A stretch of DNA of 64,000 nucleotides, from the NCBI RefSeq assembly GCF_000400485.1, contig NZ_ASHR01000017.1:106902-170901 (forward strand). The letters are read 5' to 3'. The position numbers were made by a program, and so were the translations under genes. The notes under the pieces are model-generated. The model did no database searches and was not told the DNA's origin. It saw nothing but the letters and a program-made list of their open reading frames with translations. Source of the stretch: Agrococcus pavilionensis RW1 (lineage in GTDB: Bacteria > Actinomycetota > Actinomycetes > Actinomycetales > Microbacteriaceae). How positions within the stretch are numbered: the stretch's first letter is position 1; each line of letters starts with the position of its first letter. This document shows, piece after piece, positions 1-8,653 of this stretch.

Positions 1-42
1 GGCGGCACCGCCCGCCGAGCCCCCTCTTTGGAGCATCCCGAC

Positions 43-3024
43 GTGTCTGCCAACGCCGATCGACCCATGCCGACGACCGCGCCGAGCGGCAGGCGGCCAT
101 CGCCGCTGCTGATCACGGTGATCGTGGTCGCCGCGATCCTCGGAGCGTTCGTGCTCTTCTCCGGCTTCTACGCCGACATCCTGTGGTTCGACCAGCTCGG
201 CTTCCTGCAGGTGCTGCAGACGCGCTGGCTCTCGATGCTCGTGATGTTCCTCATCGGCTTCCTCGGCATGGCGGTGCCGCTCGCGCTCAGCGTGCAGATC
301 GCCTTCCGCTCGCGGCCCGTCTACGCGCAGCTGAGCTCGCAGCTCGACCGCTACCAGGAGCTCGTCGAGCCGCTGCGCCGCGTGGGCATGTGGGCCGCGC
401 CCGCGGTGCTCGGCCTCTTCGCGGGCATCGCCTCCGCGTCGCAGTGGGAGACGGCCCAGCTGTGGCTGCACCGCAAGCCCTTCGGTGAGGCCGACCCGCA
501 GTTCGGCTTCGACATCGGCTTCTACGTCTTCGAGCTGCCCTTCTACCAGTCGATCGTCGGCTTCGCGCTCGCGGTGCTGTTCATCTGCCTCGTCGCGGCG
601 CTCGCGACCTCCTACCTCTACGGCGCGATCCGCGTCACGGGCCGCGAGTTCCGCATCTCGCGCTCCGCGCGCATCCAGCTCGCGGTCACGGGCGCGCTCT
701 ACATGCTCGCGCTCGGCGTCTCGATCTGGCTCGGCCAGTACGCCTCGCTCTCGATGCCCGCGCAGGGCTTCCTCGAGGCGGGCGCCGGCTACACCGAGGT
801 CAACGCGTCGATCCCCGGCGCGCAGATCATGGCCGGCATCGCCGGGCTCGTCGCGGTGTTCTTCATCGTCACCGCGATCATCGGCCGCTGGCGCATCGCG
901 ATCGTCGGCACGGCGCTGCTCATCGCGTCGTCGCTCGTCGTCGGGGTCGCCTACCCCGCGATCGTGCAGCGCTTCCAGGTCGACCCGAGCGCGCGGACGC
1001 TCGAGGCCGAGTACATCCAGCGCAACATCGACGCGACGCGCGCCGCGTGGGGCGTCGACGAGATGGTCGAGGCGCCCTCCGACGCGCGCACCGACGCCGA
1101 GCCCGGCGCGCTGCGCGAGGACGCGGAGACGACCGCGAACATCCGCATCATCGACCCCGCGCTCGTCACCGACGCGTTCGCGAACCTGCAGGAGTACCGC
1201 CAGTACTACGGCTTCCCCGAGCAGCTCGACGTCGACCGCTACGAGATCGACGGGCAGACGACCGACACCGTCATCGCGGTGCGCGAGCTCGACCTCTCGG
1301 GCCTCGACGAGGACAGCTGGTACAACCGCCACATCGTCTACACCCACGGCTACGGCGTCGTCGCCGCGTACGGCAACCAGCGCGGGCCCGAGGGCCAGCC
1401 CGTGTTCCTGCAGGCGGGCATCCCGACCGACGGCGCGCTCGGCGACTACGAGCCGCGGGTCTACTTCGGCGAGTCGACGCCCGACTACTCGATCGTCGGC
1501 GGCCCCGAGGGCTCCCCGAACCTCGAGCTCGACTACCCGCGCTCGACCGAGGAGGGCAGCGGCAACGCGAACACGACGTTCGCGGGCGACGGCGGCCCGA
1601 AGCTCGACAGCTTCCTCAACCGGCTCGTCTACGCGCTCAAGTTCCAGTCGGAGCAGATCATCCTCTCCGACGCGGTCAACGAGGAGTCGCAGATCCTCTA
1701 CGACCGCGACCCGCGCCAGCGGGTCGGCGAGGTCGCGCCGTACCTGACGCTCGACAGCGACACCTACCCGGCGGTCGTCGACGAGCGACTCGTCTGGATC
1801 GTCGACGGCATGACGACCTCGTCGTCGTTCCCCTACGCATCCCACCGCTCGATCGCGCAGACGATCGCCGACAGCACGAACCCCAACCCCGGCTTCACGC
1901 CCGGCGACGTCGTGAACTACATGCGCAACTCGGTCAAGGGCGTGGTGGATGCGTACGACGGCTCGGTCACGCTGTACGCGTGGGACACGGAGGACCCGAT
2001 CCTGCAGGCGTGGCAGGAGATCTACCCCGGCACCATCCGCCCCATGAGCGAGATGTCGGGCGAGCTCATGAGCCACGTGCGCTACCCGGCCGACATGTTC
2101 AAGCTGCAGCGCAACATCCTCGGCGACTACCACGTCACCGACCCGGCGACCTTCTTCTCGGGCGACGACCAGTGGGCGACGCCGGCCGACCCGACGTGGT
2201 CGAGCGCGCAGACGCAGGCGCCGCCGCAGCCCCCGTACTACCTGACGATGTCGGTCGACGGGCAGGACCCCGCGTTCACGCTCTACTCGACGTTCATCCC
2301 GCGCGACGGCCGCGAGGTGCTCTACGGCTACCTGTCGGTCAACGCCGACGCGGGAGGCACCGCGGGCGAGCGGCTCGACACCTACGGGCAGCTGACGCTG
2401 CAGATGCTGCCGAAGGACCGCTCGATCCCGGGCCCCGGCCAGGTGCAGAACACCTTCGACACCGACGACCAGGTCTCCCGCGAGCTCAACCTGCTGCGCC
2501 AGGGCGCGTCCGACGTGATCAACGGCAACCTGCTGACCCTCCCGGTCGGCGGCGGCCTGCTCTACGTGCAGCCGGTGTACCTGCGCTCGACGGGTGCGAC
2601 GTCGTTCCCGGTGCTGCGGAAGATCCTCGTGGCGTTCGGCGACGACATCGCCTTCGAGGACACGCTCGACGAGGCGCTCGACGCGCTCTTCGGCGGCGAC
2701 TCGGGCGCCCAGGCGGGCGACTCCGACGTCGAGCCCGGCACCGAGGAGCCGGCGGAGCCCGGCGCCGAGGCACCCGACGCCGACCTGCAGGCGCAGCTCG
2801 ACGCGGCGCTGCAGGAGGCCGTCGCGGCGATCCAGGCGCGCCAGGCCGCCTACGCGGAGGGTGACGTCGTCGCCGCCGCCGAGGCGGAGGTGCGGCTCAA
2901 CGAGGCGGTGCAGCGCGCGGTCGACCTCTCGGCCGAGATCGAGGGCACCGAGGCGCCCGAGATCGCGCCCGAGGAGTCGGCGCCTGCCGAGGAGCCGGCG
3001 ACGGAGGAGACGGCCGCGCCCTAG
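43..3024 (+). CDS. UPF0182 family large membrane protein
   Basis: Roughly 990-residue protein of the UPF0182 (COG1615) family, found across actinobacteria and of unknown molecular function. The first 320 or so residues hold about seven hydrophobic helices (the first starts at PLLITVIVVAAILG); the remaining two thirds is a soluble, presumably extracytoplasmic domain rich in Asp, Tyr and Gly. The last 100 residues are a low-complexity Glu/Ala/Pro tail. I chose the GTG at 43 because GGAG at 30-33 sits nine bases before it; an in-frame TTG at 28 would add five residues. The tRNA-fMet promoter follows immediately after the stop. Family assignment is firm, function is not. Confidence 0.9.
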   Translation: MSANADRPMPTTAPSGRRPSPLLITVIVVAAILGAFVLFSGFYADILWFDQLGFLQVLQTRWLSMLVMFLIGFLGMAVPLALSVQIAFRSRPVYAQLSSQLDRYQELVEPLRRVGMWAAPAVLGLFAGIASASQWETAQLWLHRKPFGEADPQFGFDIGFYVFELPFYQSIVGFALAVLFICLVAALATSYLYGAIRVTGREFRISRSARIQLAVTGALYMLALGVSIWLGQYASLSMPAQGFLEAGAGYTEVNASIPGAQIMAGIAGLVAVFFIVTAIIGRWRIAIVGTALLIASSLVVGVAYPAIVQRFQVDPSARTLEAEYIQRNIDATRAAWGVDEMVEAPSDARTDAEPGALREDAETTANIRIIDPALVTDAFANLQEYRQYYGFPEQLDVDRYEIDGQTTDTVIAVRELDLSGLDEDSWYNRHIVYTHGYGVVAAYGNQRGPEGQPVFLQAGIPTDGALGDYEPRVYFGESTPDYSIVGGPEGSPNLELDYPRSTEEGSGNANTTFAGDGGPKLDSFLNRLVYALKFQSEQIILSDAVNEESQILYDRDPRQRVGEVAPYLTLDSDTYPAVVDERLVWIVDGMTTSSSFPYASHRSIAQTIADSTNPNPGFTPGDVVNYMRNSVKGVVDAYDGSVTLYAWDTEDPILQAWQEIYPGTIRPMSEMSGELMSHVRYPADMFKLQRNILGDYHVTDPATFFSGDDQWATPADPTWSSAQTQAPPQPPYYLTMSVDGQDPAFTLYSTFIPRDGREVLYGYLSVNADAGGTAGERLDTYGQLTLQMLPKDRSIPGPGQVQNTFDTDDQVSRELNLLRQGASDVINGNLLTLPVGGGLLYVQPVYLRSTGATSFPVLRKILVAFGDDIAFEDTLDEALDALFGGDSGAQAGDSDVEPGTEEPAEPGAEAPDADLQAQLDAALQEAVAAIQARQAAYAEGDVVAAAEAEVRLNEAVQRAVDLSAEIEGTEAPEIAPEESAPAEEPATEETAAP

Positions 3025-3029
3025 CCGGT

Positions 3030-3058
3030 TTGCCCTCCCGCCCCGCGGCTGATAGAGT
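3030..3058 (+). promoter_or_regulatory. Promoter of tRNA-fMet
   Basis: TTGCCC at 3030-3035 and TAGAGT at 3053-3058 are separated by 17 bases, a good match to a housekeeping -35/-10 pair. The tRNA starts 12 bases after the -10. Inferred from sequence only. Confidence 0.55.
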
Positions 3059-3070
3059 CTCTTCTTGTGC

Positions 3071-3144
3071 CGCGGGGTGGAGCAGCTCGGTAGCTCGCCG
3101 GGCTCATAACCCGGAGGTCGCAGGTTCAAATCCTGTCCCCGCAA
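3071..3144 (+). tRNA. tRNA-fMet (CAT), initiator
   Basis: Full cloverleaf. The acceptor stem pairs CGCGGGG with CCCCGC and leaves the first base C opposite A, the unpaired 1-72 position diagnostic of bacterial initiator tRNA. The anticodon stem has three consecutive G:C pairs below the CTCATAA loop, the second initiator hallmark. The T arm contains GGTTCAAATCC. No CCA is encoded (the next bases are CGA), so the end must be added enzymatically. Confidence 0.97.
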
Positions 3145-3168
3145 CGAAGTCCGCGAACTGCGGCACGA

Positions 3169-3196
3169 GAAGAGGCGCCCGAGAGGGCGCCTCTTC
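3169..3196 (+). terminator. Rho-independent-type terminator after tRNA-fMet
   Basis: A perfect 12-bp stem (GAAGAGGCGCCC with GGGCGCCTCTTC) around a GAGA tetraloop. It lacks a long T run, as is common in high-GC actinobacteria. It separates the tRNA from the methyltransferase at 3229. Confidence 0.85.
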
Positions 3197-3216
3197 TGCA
3201 TCTCCGGCCGGCGGCG

Positions 3217-3222
3217 TAGCGT
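3217..3222 (+). promoter_or_regulatory. -10 box, leaderless start of methyltransferase
   Basis: TAGCGT followed by exactly six bases and then the ATG at 3229. No Shine-Dalgarno is present between them, so transcription probably begins at the start codon. No clear -35 is seen. Confidence 0.5.
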
Positions 3223-3228
3223 CCCGCC

Positions 3229-3972
3229 ATGGGCTTCGCCGTCTCGGCCGACGCGTACGACCGCTTCATGGGCCGCTACTCGCGACCGCTCGCGCGCGCC
3301 TTCGCCGACTTCGCCGGCGCCGGGCCGGGGGAGGCCCTCGACGTCGGCAGCGGCCCCGGCGCGCTCACCGAGGAGCTGCTCGCGCGCGGCGCGACCGTCA
3401 CGGCCCTCGACCCCTCGCCCTCGTTCGTCGCCGCGGTGCGCGAGCGCCACCCGGGCGCCCGAGCGCTCGAGGGCGCCGCCGAGGCGCTGCCGTTCGCCGA
3501 CGCGGCGTTCGACGCCGCGCTCGCGCAGCTCGTCGTGCACTTCATGGCGGATGCGTCGGCGGGCGTCGCCGAGATGGCTCGGGTCGTGCGCCCCGGCGGC
3601 GCGGTGGCCGCGTGCGTCTGGGACCACGAGCGCGGGCCGCTCGGGCCGTTCTGGACGGCGGCCGCCGAGACGGCGGGCCTCGCGCCGCCGCCGCCGCGCG
3701 TCGGCACGCGGCGCGGCGACCTCGCGCGGCTGCTCGAGGCCGCGGGGCTCCGCGACGTCGTGGAGGCGCCGATCGAGGCGACCGCGCGCATCGGCTCGAT
3801 CGACGAGTGGTGGGAGCCCTTCGAGCTCGGCGTCGGGCCGGTCGGGGAGCTCGTCGCCCGGCTCGGCGCGGCCGATCGCGCGCGCGTGCGCGATCGCTGC
3901 CGCGAGCTGCTGCCGGCGCCGCCGTTCGACGTGCGGGCGCTCGCGTGGGCGGCTCGCGGCACGCGAGCCTGA
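3229..3972 (+). CDS. Class I SAM-dependent methyltransferase
   Basis: A 247-residue Rossmann-fold methyltransferase of the UbiE/Methyltransf_11 type. Motif I is LDVGSGPGALTEELLARGA (about residues 38-57), an acidic residue follows the next strand (ALDPS), and the post-I region contains GAAEALPFADAAFDAALAQL, typical of small-molecule methyltransferases. The substrate cannot be told. The ATG at 3229 has a -10-like TAGCGT six bases upstream and no ribosome binding site, consistent with a leaderless monocistronic transcript. It converges on the AIM24 gene with only three bases between the stop codons. Confidence 0.85.
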   Translation: MGFAVSADAYDRFMGRYSRPLARAFADFAGAGPGEALDVGSGPGALTEELLARGATVTALDPSPSFVAAVRERHPGARALEGAAEALPFADAAFDAALAQLVVHFMADASAGVAEMARVVRPGGAVAACVWDHERGPLGPFWTAAAETAGLAPPPPRVGTRRGDLARLLEAAGLRDVVEAPIEATARIGSIDEWWEPFELGVGPVGELVARLGAADRARVRDRCRELLPAPPFDVRALAWAARGTRA

Positions 3973-3975
3973 GCG

Positions 3976-4692
3976 TCACTCGAAGAGGCTGCCGAGCCCT
4001 CCGCCGGAGGAGGCGCCGCCGTTCGAGCCCGAGAGCTGCTGGCGGCCCTCGCTCGGCTGCACGACGACGAAGCCCGGCCCGTGGAAGGCGAGCTGGAACG
4101 CCTCGCCCGTGCCGCCGCGCAGCATCGAGCGCATGTTCATGCTGTTCACGACGCTCGGCTGCAGGTTCGCCGACCAGCAGACCGCCGCGTTCGGGTCGAC
4201 GAAGGTGGGCTGCCGCGAGCAGTCGAGCAGCATCGGCTGGCCCTCGCACGAGATGCCGATCGTGCCGCGCCCGCCGATCTCGACGTTGAAGAGCCCACCG
4301 GCCATGATGTTGCCGCTGCGCAGCATCCTGATGTCCCACTGCAGGTCGGGGTCGAAGGCGAGCAGGTTCTTCCCGCTCACCGAGAGCCCCTCGCCCTCGA
4401 GCAGCACGGTGAAGACGTTCGCGGCGTCGCGCGCGAGGAACACCTCGCCCTCGCCGCGGATGCGCATGAGCGGCGCGCCCTCGCCCGTCACGAGCTTCTT
4501 GAGCATGCGGGCCGCGCCGGCGCCCTCGTGCTGGAACTCCATGCGCCCCTGGTAGGCGACCATCGCGCCCTTCGCGGCGAGCACGTCGCCGCCGTTCGAG
4601 ATGCTGATGCGCAGCATCTTGCTCGACTGCTTGACCCAGCGCTCGGTCGATTGGGCCTCCTGGTTCGCCTCGGCGAACAGCTCTGATCTCAT
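3976..4692 (-). CDS. AIM24 family protein
   Basis: A 238-residue protein of the AIM24/TIGR00266 family (beta-helical fold named after a yeast mitochondrial protein; bacterial role unknown). The body is rich in short beta strands with repeated Gly turns (MRIRGEGEVFLA, GLFNVEIGGRGTIGIS), and the C-terminus is a Gly/Ser-rich tail. The start is the ATG complementary to 4690-4692, preceded by GAGGAGG; it overlaps the stop of the upstream thiamine-binding-family gene by four bases (ATGA), so the two form an operon. An open frame reaches further upstream but belongs to a shadow. Confidence 0.85.
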   Translation of the reverse strand: MRSELFAEANQEAQSTERWVKQSSKMLRISISNGGDVLAAKGAMVAYQGRMEFQHEGAGAARMLKKLVTGEGAPLMRIRGEGEVFLARDAANVFTVLLEGEGLSVSGKNLLAFDPDLQWDIRMLRSGNIMAGGLFNVEIGGRGTIGISCEGQPMLLDCSRQPTFVDPNAAVCWSANLQPSVVNSMNMRSMLRGGTGEAFQLAFHGPGFVVVQPSEGRQQLSGSNGGASSGGGLGSLFE

Positions 4693-4994
4693 GCGTCCTC
4701 CTCGAGGGCTCGCTCGAGCCGGTCGATCTTGCCGTCGAGCTCGCCCGTCCACCCGGGTCGGATGTCGGCCTTCAGGACGAGGGATGCGCGGGGCGAGAGC
4801 GCGAGCACGGCGTCGGTCGCGCGCTTGACGACCGCCATCACCTCGTCCCACTCGCCCTCGAGCGTCGTGAACATCGCGTCGGTGCGGTGCGGCAGCCCGC
4901 TGGCGCGCACGACGCGCACGGCGGCCGCGACCGCGTCGTGCACCGAGCCGTCCGGTCCGGCCGTGCCGGGTGCGATCGAGAATGCGACGAGCAT
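4689..4994 (-). CDS. MTH1187/YqgV-type thiamine-binding family protein
   Basis: A 101-residue protein of the UPF0045/DUF77 family, whose small ferredoxin-like members bind thiamine or related ligands. Visible family features are the N-terminal strand MLVAFSIAPG, the VHDAVAAAVRVVRASGLPHRTDAMFTTLEGEWDEVM core and the C-terminal lysine strand LVLKADIRPGW. Start is the ATG complementary to 4992-4994, with AAGGGAG just upstream. It is translationally coupled to the AIM24 gene. A link to thiamine uptake is family knowledge and not shown by neighbours. Confidence 0.85.
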   Translation of the reverse strand: MLVAFSIAPGTAGPDGSVHDAVAAAVRVVRASGLPHRTDAMFTTLEGEWDEVMAVVKRATDAVLALSPRASLVLKADIRPGWTGELDGKIDRLERALEEDA

Positions 4995-5066
4995 CCTGCT
5001 CCCTTCGTCGGTCGCATCCTCGCACCCGCCGCCGTCGACCGCCAGCAGCGCCGCGCGGGCCCGCCG

Positions 5067-5072
5067 TAGGCT
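5067..5072 (+). promoter_or_regulatory. -10 box, leaderless start of nitrilase-family gene
   Basis: TAGGCT, six bases, then ATG at 5079. Same geometry as several other first genes in the window. Confidence 0.5.
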
Positions 5073-5078
5073 GTCGGC

Positions 5079-5879
5079 ATGGCGGATGCGACCGGGGTGC
5101 TGATGGCGGCGGCGGTGCAGCTCGCCGCGACGGAGGACGTCGATGCGAACCGCGCGGCGGCGGCCGCGTGGATCGACGGCGCGGCCGATCGCGGCGCGGA
5201 GCTCATCGTGCTGCCCGAGTACGCGCAGCACTGCTCCGCGACGCTCGCCGAGACCGCGCCCGACGCCGCCGAGCCGCTCGACGGGCCCTTCGTCTCGATG
5301 CTCGCCGAGCGCGCCGCGGCGCACGACGCGCTCGTCGTGGCCGGCCTCGTGGAGCGCACCGACGCCGGCCCGAGCAACACGGTCGTCGCCGTCGACGCGA
5401 CGGGCCTGAGGGTCGCGTACCGCAAGGTGCACCTCTACGACGCCTTCGGCTCGAGCGAGTCGGACTGGCTGACGCCCGGCGATCCCGCGCAGGTGCCGGT
5501 CGTCGACTTCCGCGGCACGCGCATCGGCATCCAGACGTGCTACGACCTGCGCTTCCCGGAGTCGACGAGGCGGCTCGTGGATGCGGGGGCCGACGTCGTC
5601 CTCGTGCCCGCGGAGTGGGTGCGCGGCCCGCAGAAGGAGCGGCACTGGACGACGCTCGTCACCGCGCGCGCGATCGAGTCGACCGTGCACGTCGTCGCGG
5701 CGGGGCAAGCGCCCCCGCTCGGCGTCGGCTGCTCGCTCATCGCCGACCCGATGGGCATCCCGCTCGCGGCGCTCGGCGACGGGGAGGGGATCGCGATCGC
5801 TCCGATCGACCCGGCCGTGACGGCAGCGACGCGGCGGCGCAACCCCTCGCTCGCGAACCGGCGCTACCGGATCGCCTGA
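5079..5879 (+). CDS. Carbon-nitrogen hydrolase (nitrilase superfamily)
   Basis: A 266-residue amidase of the nitrilase superfamily, which hydrolyses C-N bonds through a Glu-Lys-Cys triad. All three are present: Glu47 in VLPEYAQH, Lys116 in YRKVHLYD and Cys154 in QTCYDLRFPE. The CYDLRFPE context matches the Nit/omega-amidase (deaminated glutathione or 2-oxoamide amidase) branch better than true nitrilases, but the substrate is an inference. Length is normal for that branch. It converges with the aminotransferase at 5899; omega-amidases often act with glutamine transaminases, so the pairing may be functional although the genes are not co-transcribed. Confidence 0.88.
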   Translation: MADATGVLMAAAVQLAATEDVDANRAAAAAWIDGAADRGAELIVLPEYAQHCSATLAETAPDAAEPLDGPFVSMLAERAAAHDALVVAGLVERTDAGPSNTVVAVDATGLRVAYRKVHLYDAFGSSESDWLTPGDPAQVPVVDFRGTRIGIQTCYDLRFPESTRRLVDAGADVVLVPAEWVRGPQKERHWTTLVTARAIESTVHVVAAGQAPPLGVGCSLIADPMGIPLAALGDGEGIAIAPIDPAVTAATRRRNPSLANRRYRIA

Positions 5880-5898
5880 GCCGCGGCCGCTCGGGCGG

Positions 5899-7122
5899 TC
5901 AGCGCGCAGGCTCGAGCTCGACGCCGCGGAGCGCCGCGAGCTGCTCGGCCGCCCGGTGGAGCGTGTCGTCGGACTTGCAGAAGGCGAAGCGCATCGTCGA
6001 GCGCAGGTCGCGCCGCGAGGGCCGCGCGAAGGCCGAGAGCGGCACGCCCACGACGCCCGCGAGCTCCGGCAGCCGCCGCGCGAGGGCGCTCGCGTCGTCG
6101 ATGCCGAGCGGGGCGGCGTCGGCGAGCACGAAGTAGCCCGCCATCGCGTCGTTGACCTTGAAGCCCGCCTTCCGCAGGCCCCTCGTGAGGATGTCGCGCT
6201 TGCGGCAGAAGGAGTCGCGGATCGTCTGGAAGTGCTCGTCCGGGAGGCGCAGGCCGACCGCGACCGCGGGCTGGAAGGGCGCGCCGTTGACGAACGTGAG
6301 GTACTGCTTGACCGCGGTGATGTGCGCGATCCGCTCGGGCGTCGACATGATCCAGCCGACCTTCCAGCCGGTGATCGAGAACGTCTTGCCCGCGGAGGAG
6401 ATCGAGACGAGCCGCTCGCGCGCGGCCTGGAACGCCGCGACCGGCACGTGCTGCTCGTCGTAGACGAGGTGCTCGTAGACCTCGTCGGTGACGATGAGCG
6501 CGTCGCGCCGCTCGGCGATCCGCACGATGTGCCGCACGGTCTCCTCGCTGAAGACCGAGCCGGTGGGGTTGTGCGGCGAGTTCACGAGGATCATGCGCGT
6601 GCGCGGGCTCGTCGCCCGCAGCAGCCGATCGGGGTCGGGCTGGAAGTCGGGGGCCGTGAGCGGCACGGGCACGAGCACGGCGCCCGCGAGCGCGGCGACC
6701 GCCGCGTAGGCGTCGTAGTAGGGCTCGAAGACGACGACCTCGTCGCCCGGCTCGAGGTAGGCGAGCATCGTCGCGGCGAGGCCCTCGGTCGCGCCCGCGG
6801 TGATGAGCACGTCGCCGCGGCCGAGGCCGATGCCGTAGAAGCGGCGCTGGTGCTCGATGATCGCGTCGATGAGCTCGGGGGCGCCGCGACCCGGCCCGTA
6901 CTGGTTGCGGCCGTGGTCGATCGCGTGCTTCGCGGCGTCGAGCACCGCGCGCGGGCCGTCCTCGTCGGGGAAGCCCTGGCCGAGGTTGAGCGCTCCCGTG
7001 CGGGTCGCGAGCGCCGTCATCTCGGCGAAGATCGTCGGCGCGAGGCGCCCGTCGGCTCCCAGCAGGCCCGCCCCCGCCGCCGTGCGCTGCCAGGGTGCTC
7101 GGTGCGAGCGATCGACCTCCAT
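5899..7122 (-). CDS. PLP-dependent class I/II aminotransferase
   Basis: A 407-residue fold-type I aminotransferase. The Schiff-base lysine is Lys246 in SSAGKTFSITGWKVGW; LNLGQGFPDEDGP near the N-terminus and NSPHNPTG in the middle are typical of the kynurenine/methionine/glutamine transaminase and DapC-like subfamily. The likely role is transamination of glutamine, methionine or aromatic amino acids. The next gene, convergent, is an omega-amidase-like hydrolase, the usual partner of glutamine transaminases. The ATG complementary to 7120-7122 has TAGCGT six bases upstream (7129-7134) and no Shine-Dalgarno. Confidence 0.88.
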   Translation of the reverse strand: MEVDRSHRAPWQRTAAGAGLLGADGRLAPTIFAEMTALATRTGALNLGQGFPDEDGPRAVLDAAKHAIDHGRNQYGPGRGAPELIDAIIEHQRRFYGIGLGRGDVLITAGATEGLAATMLAYLEPGDEVVVFEPYYDAYAAVAALAGAVLVPVPLTAPDFQPDPDRLLRATSPRTRMILVNSPHNPTGSVFSEETVRHIVRIAERRDALIVTDEVYEHLVYDEQHVPVAAFQAARERLVSISSAGKTFSITGWKVGWIMSTPERIAHITAVKQYLTFVNGAPFQPAVAVGLRLPDEHFQTIRDSFCRKRDILTRGLRKAGFKVNDAMAGYFVLADAAPLGIDDASALARRLPELAGVVGVPLSAFARPSRRDLRSTMRFAFCKSDDTLHRAAEQLAALRGVELEPAR

Positions 7123-7128
7123 GCCTCG

Positions 7129-7134
7129 ACGCTA
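7129..7134 (-). promoter_or_regulatory. -10 box, leaderless start of aminotransferase
   Basis: On the minus strand TAGCGT is followed by six bases and the ATG of the aminotransferase. Confidence 0.5.
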
Positions 7135-7209
7135 CTCGCTTCGCACCGCGAACGGTCGACATTGCGAGTGCTTAGCAACCGCATGGATTGGCGTGGCATC
7201 GTCGAGGTC

Positions 7210-8643
7210 ATGACGAACCCGTACGAGCCGCCGCATCCCGCGAGCCACCAGGGCCACGTGCCGAACCCCTGGTCGCGACCCGCGGACGAGACCCGGTGGC
7301 AGAGCCCCGCCGCGGGCCAGCCGAGCGGGCAGGCCGCGCCCGCGTCGGCGCCGTACGGATCGACGCCCGACGTCGCGCCGCCCTTCGGCTCCGCTCCCTA
7401 CGCGTCCTCGGTGCCCGCACCCTCGGCCTTCGGTCGCTCGAGCGACCCCCAGCCCCACTACGGGCAGCCTGCGGGCGCGAGCCCCCAGGCGTCCGCGCGT
7501 CGCCGCAGCACGGGGCTCGTCGTCGGCGCGATCGTCGGCGCCGCGCTCATCGGCGGTGCGACGGGCTTCGGCGGGGGCGCGCTCGCGGCGCAGCAGACCT
7601 CCCCGCAGACGCAATCGGCGCCGAGCGGCGGCGTCGCCGCCGAGCCGGTCTCCGATCCCGGCACGATCGCCGACGTCGCCGCGGCCGCGGGCCCCTCCGT
7701 CGTGACGGTGCAGGCAGCCTCGCGCGCCGGCGCGGGCGAGGGCTCCGGCGTCGTGATCGCGCCCGGCGGCTACATCGTCACCAACAACCACGTCGTGACG
7801 CTCGACGGCCAGTCGGCCGACGCATCCATCACGGTCGAGACGAGCGACGGCCGGCTGCTCGCCGCCGAGATCGTCGGCACCGACCCCGTCGTCGACCTCG
7901 CGGTGCTGCGGGTCGACGCCGAGCTGCCGGTCGTGACGTTCGCGTCGAGCGACGACGTGCGCGTGGGCGACACCGCGATCGCGATCGGGGCGCCGCTCGG
8001 CCTCTCGAACTCGGTCACCGACGGCATCGTCTCGGCCGTCGATCGCGGGCTGCGGATCGCCTCGAGCGCCGCGCCCGACGACTCGCAGGACTCGCAGCAG
8101 TCGCCGTTCGGCTTCTGGCAGGAGAACGGCGCGCAGGCCGCGCAGGAGGACATCTCGATCCCCGTCGTGCAGACGGATGCGTCGATCAACCCGGGCAACT
8201 CGGGCGGCGCGCTGCTCAACGCCTCCGGCCAGCTCATCGGCGTCAACGTCGCGATCGCGAGCATGGGGCAGGGCGAGTCGTCGGGCTCGATCGGCATCGG
8301 CTTCGCGATCGAGTCGAGCCTCGTGCAGCGCGTCGTCGAGGAGATCATCGACCGTGGCGAGGCGACGCACGGGCTGCTCGGCGCGACGGTGAGCGACGTG
8401 CGCGACGCCTCGATCGGCTCGGTCGGCGGGCAGCTGCGGGAGCTCACCGACGGCGGCGCGGCCGCTGCCGCGGGCCTGCAGCCCGGCGACGTCATCACCG
8501 CGATCGAGGGAGCGCCCGTGACGAACGCCGTCGACGCGACCGCCCAGGTCCGCGCGCACGCGGCGGGCGCGACGGTGACGATCGAGTACCTCCGGGGCGG
8601 CGAGCGCGCCGAGGTCGAGGTCACCCTCGGCGAGCTGCCCTAG
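7210..8643 (+). CDS. Membrane-anchored HtrA/DegP-type serine protease with PDZ domain
   Basis: A 477-residue HtrA-like protease for extracytoplasmic quality control. Order: a Pro/Ser/Ala-rich cytoplasmic tail (residues 1-100), one membrane helix (about 102-127, VVGAIVGAALIGG), a trypsin-like domain with His194 (TNNHVV), Asp229 (VVDLAVLRV) and Ser331 (NPGNSGGALL), and a C-terminal PDZ domain (about 385-475, GLQPGDVITAIEG). This is the PepD/HtrA layout of actinobacteria. I chose the ATG at 7210 (MTNPYEPPH); an in-frame ATG at 7183 is possible, and neither has a strong Shine-Dalgarno. The open frame continues far upstream antisense to the aminotransferase, which is a high-GC artefact. Confidence 0.93.
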   Translation: MTNPYEPPHPASHQGHVPNPWSRPADETRWQSPAAGQPSGQAAPASAPYGSTPDVAPPFGSAPYASSVPAPSAFGRSSDPQPHYGQPAGASPQASARRRSTGLVVGAIVGAALIGGATGFGGGALAAQQTSPQTQSAPSGGVAAEPVSDPGTIADVAAAAGPSVVTVQAASRAGAGEGSGVVIAPGGYIVTNNHVVTLDGQSADASITVETSDGRLLAAEIVGTDPVVDLAVLRVDAELPVVTFASSDDVRVGDTAIAIGAPLGLSNSVTDGIVSAVDRGLRIASSAAPDDSQDSQQSPFGFWQENGAQAAQEDISIPVVQTDASINPGNSGGALLNASGQLIGVNVAIASMGQGESSGSIGIGFAIESSLVQRVVEEIIDRGEATHGLLGATVSDVRDASIGSVGGQLRELTDGGAAAAAGLQPGDVITAIEGAPVTNAVDATAQVRAHAAGATVTIEYLRGGERAEVEVTLGELP

Positions 8644-8653
8644 CCGGCGGGCC

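Noticed and set aside
5956..7209. Upstream extension of the HtrA frame
   Set aside because: Antisense to the aminotransferase; HtrA family similarity and the plausible N-terminus begin at 7210.
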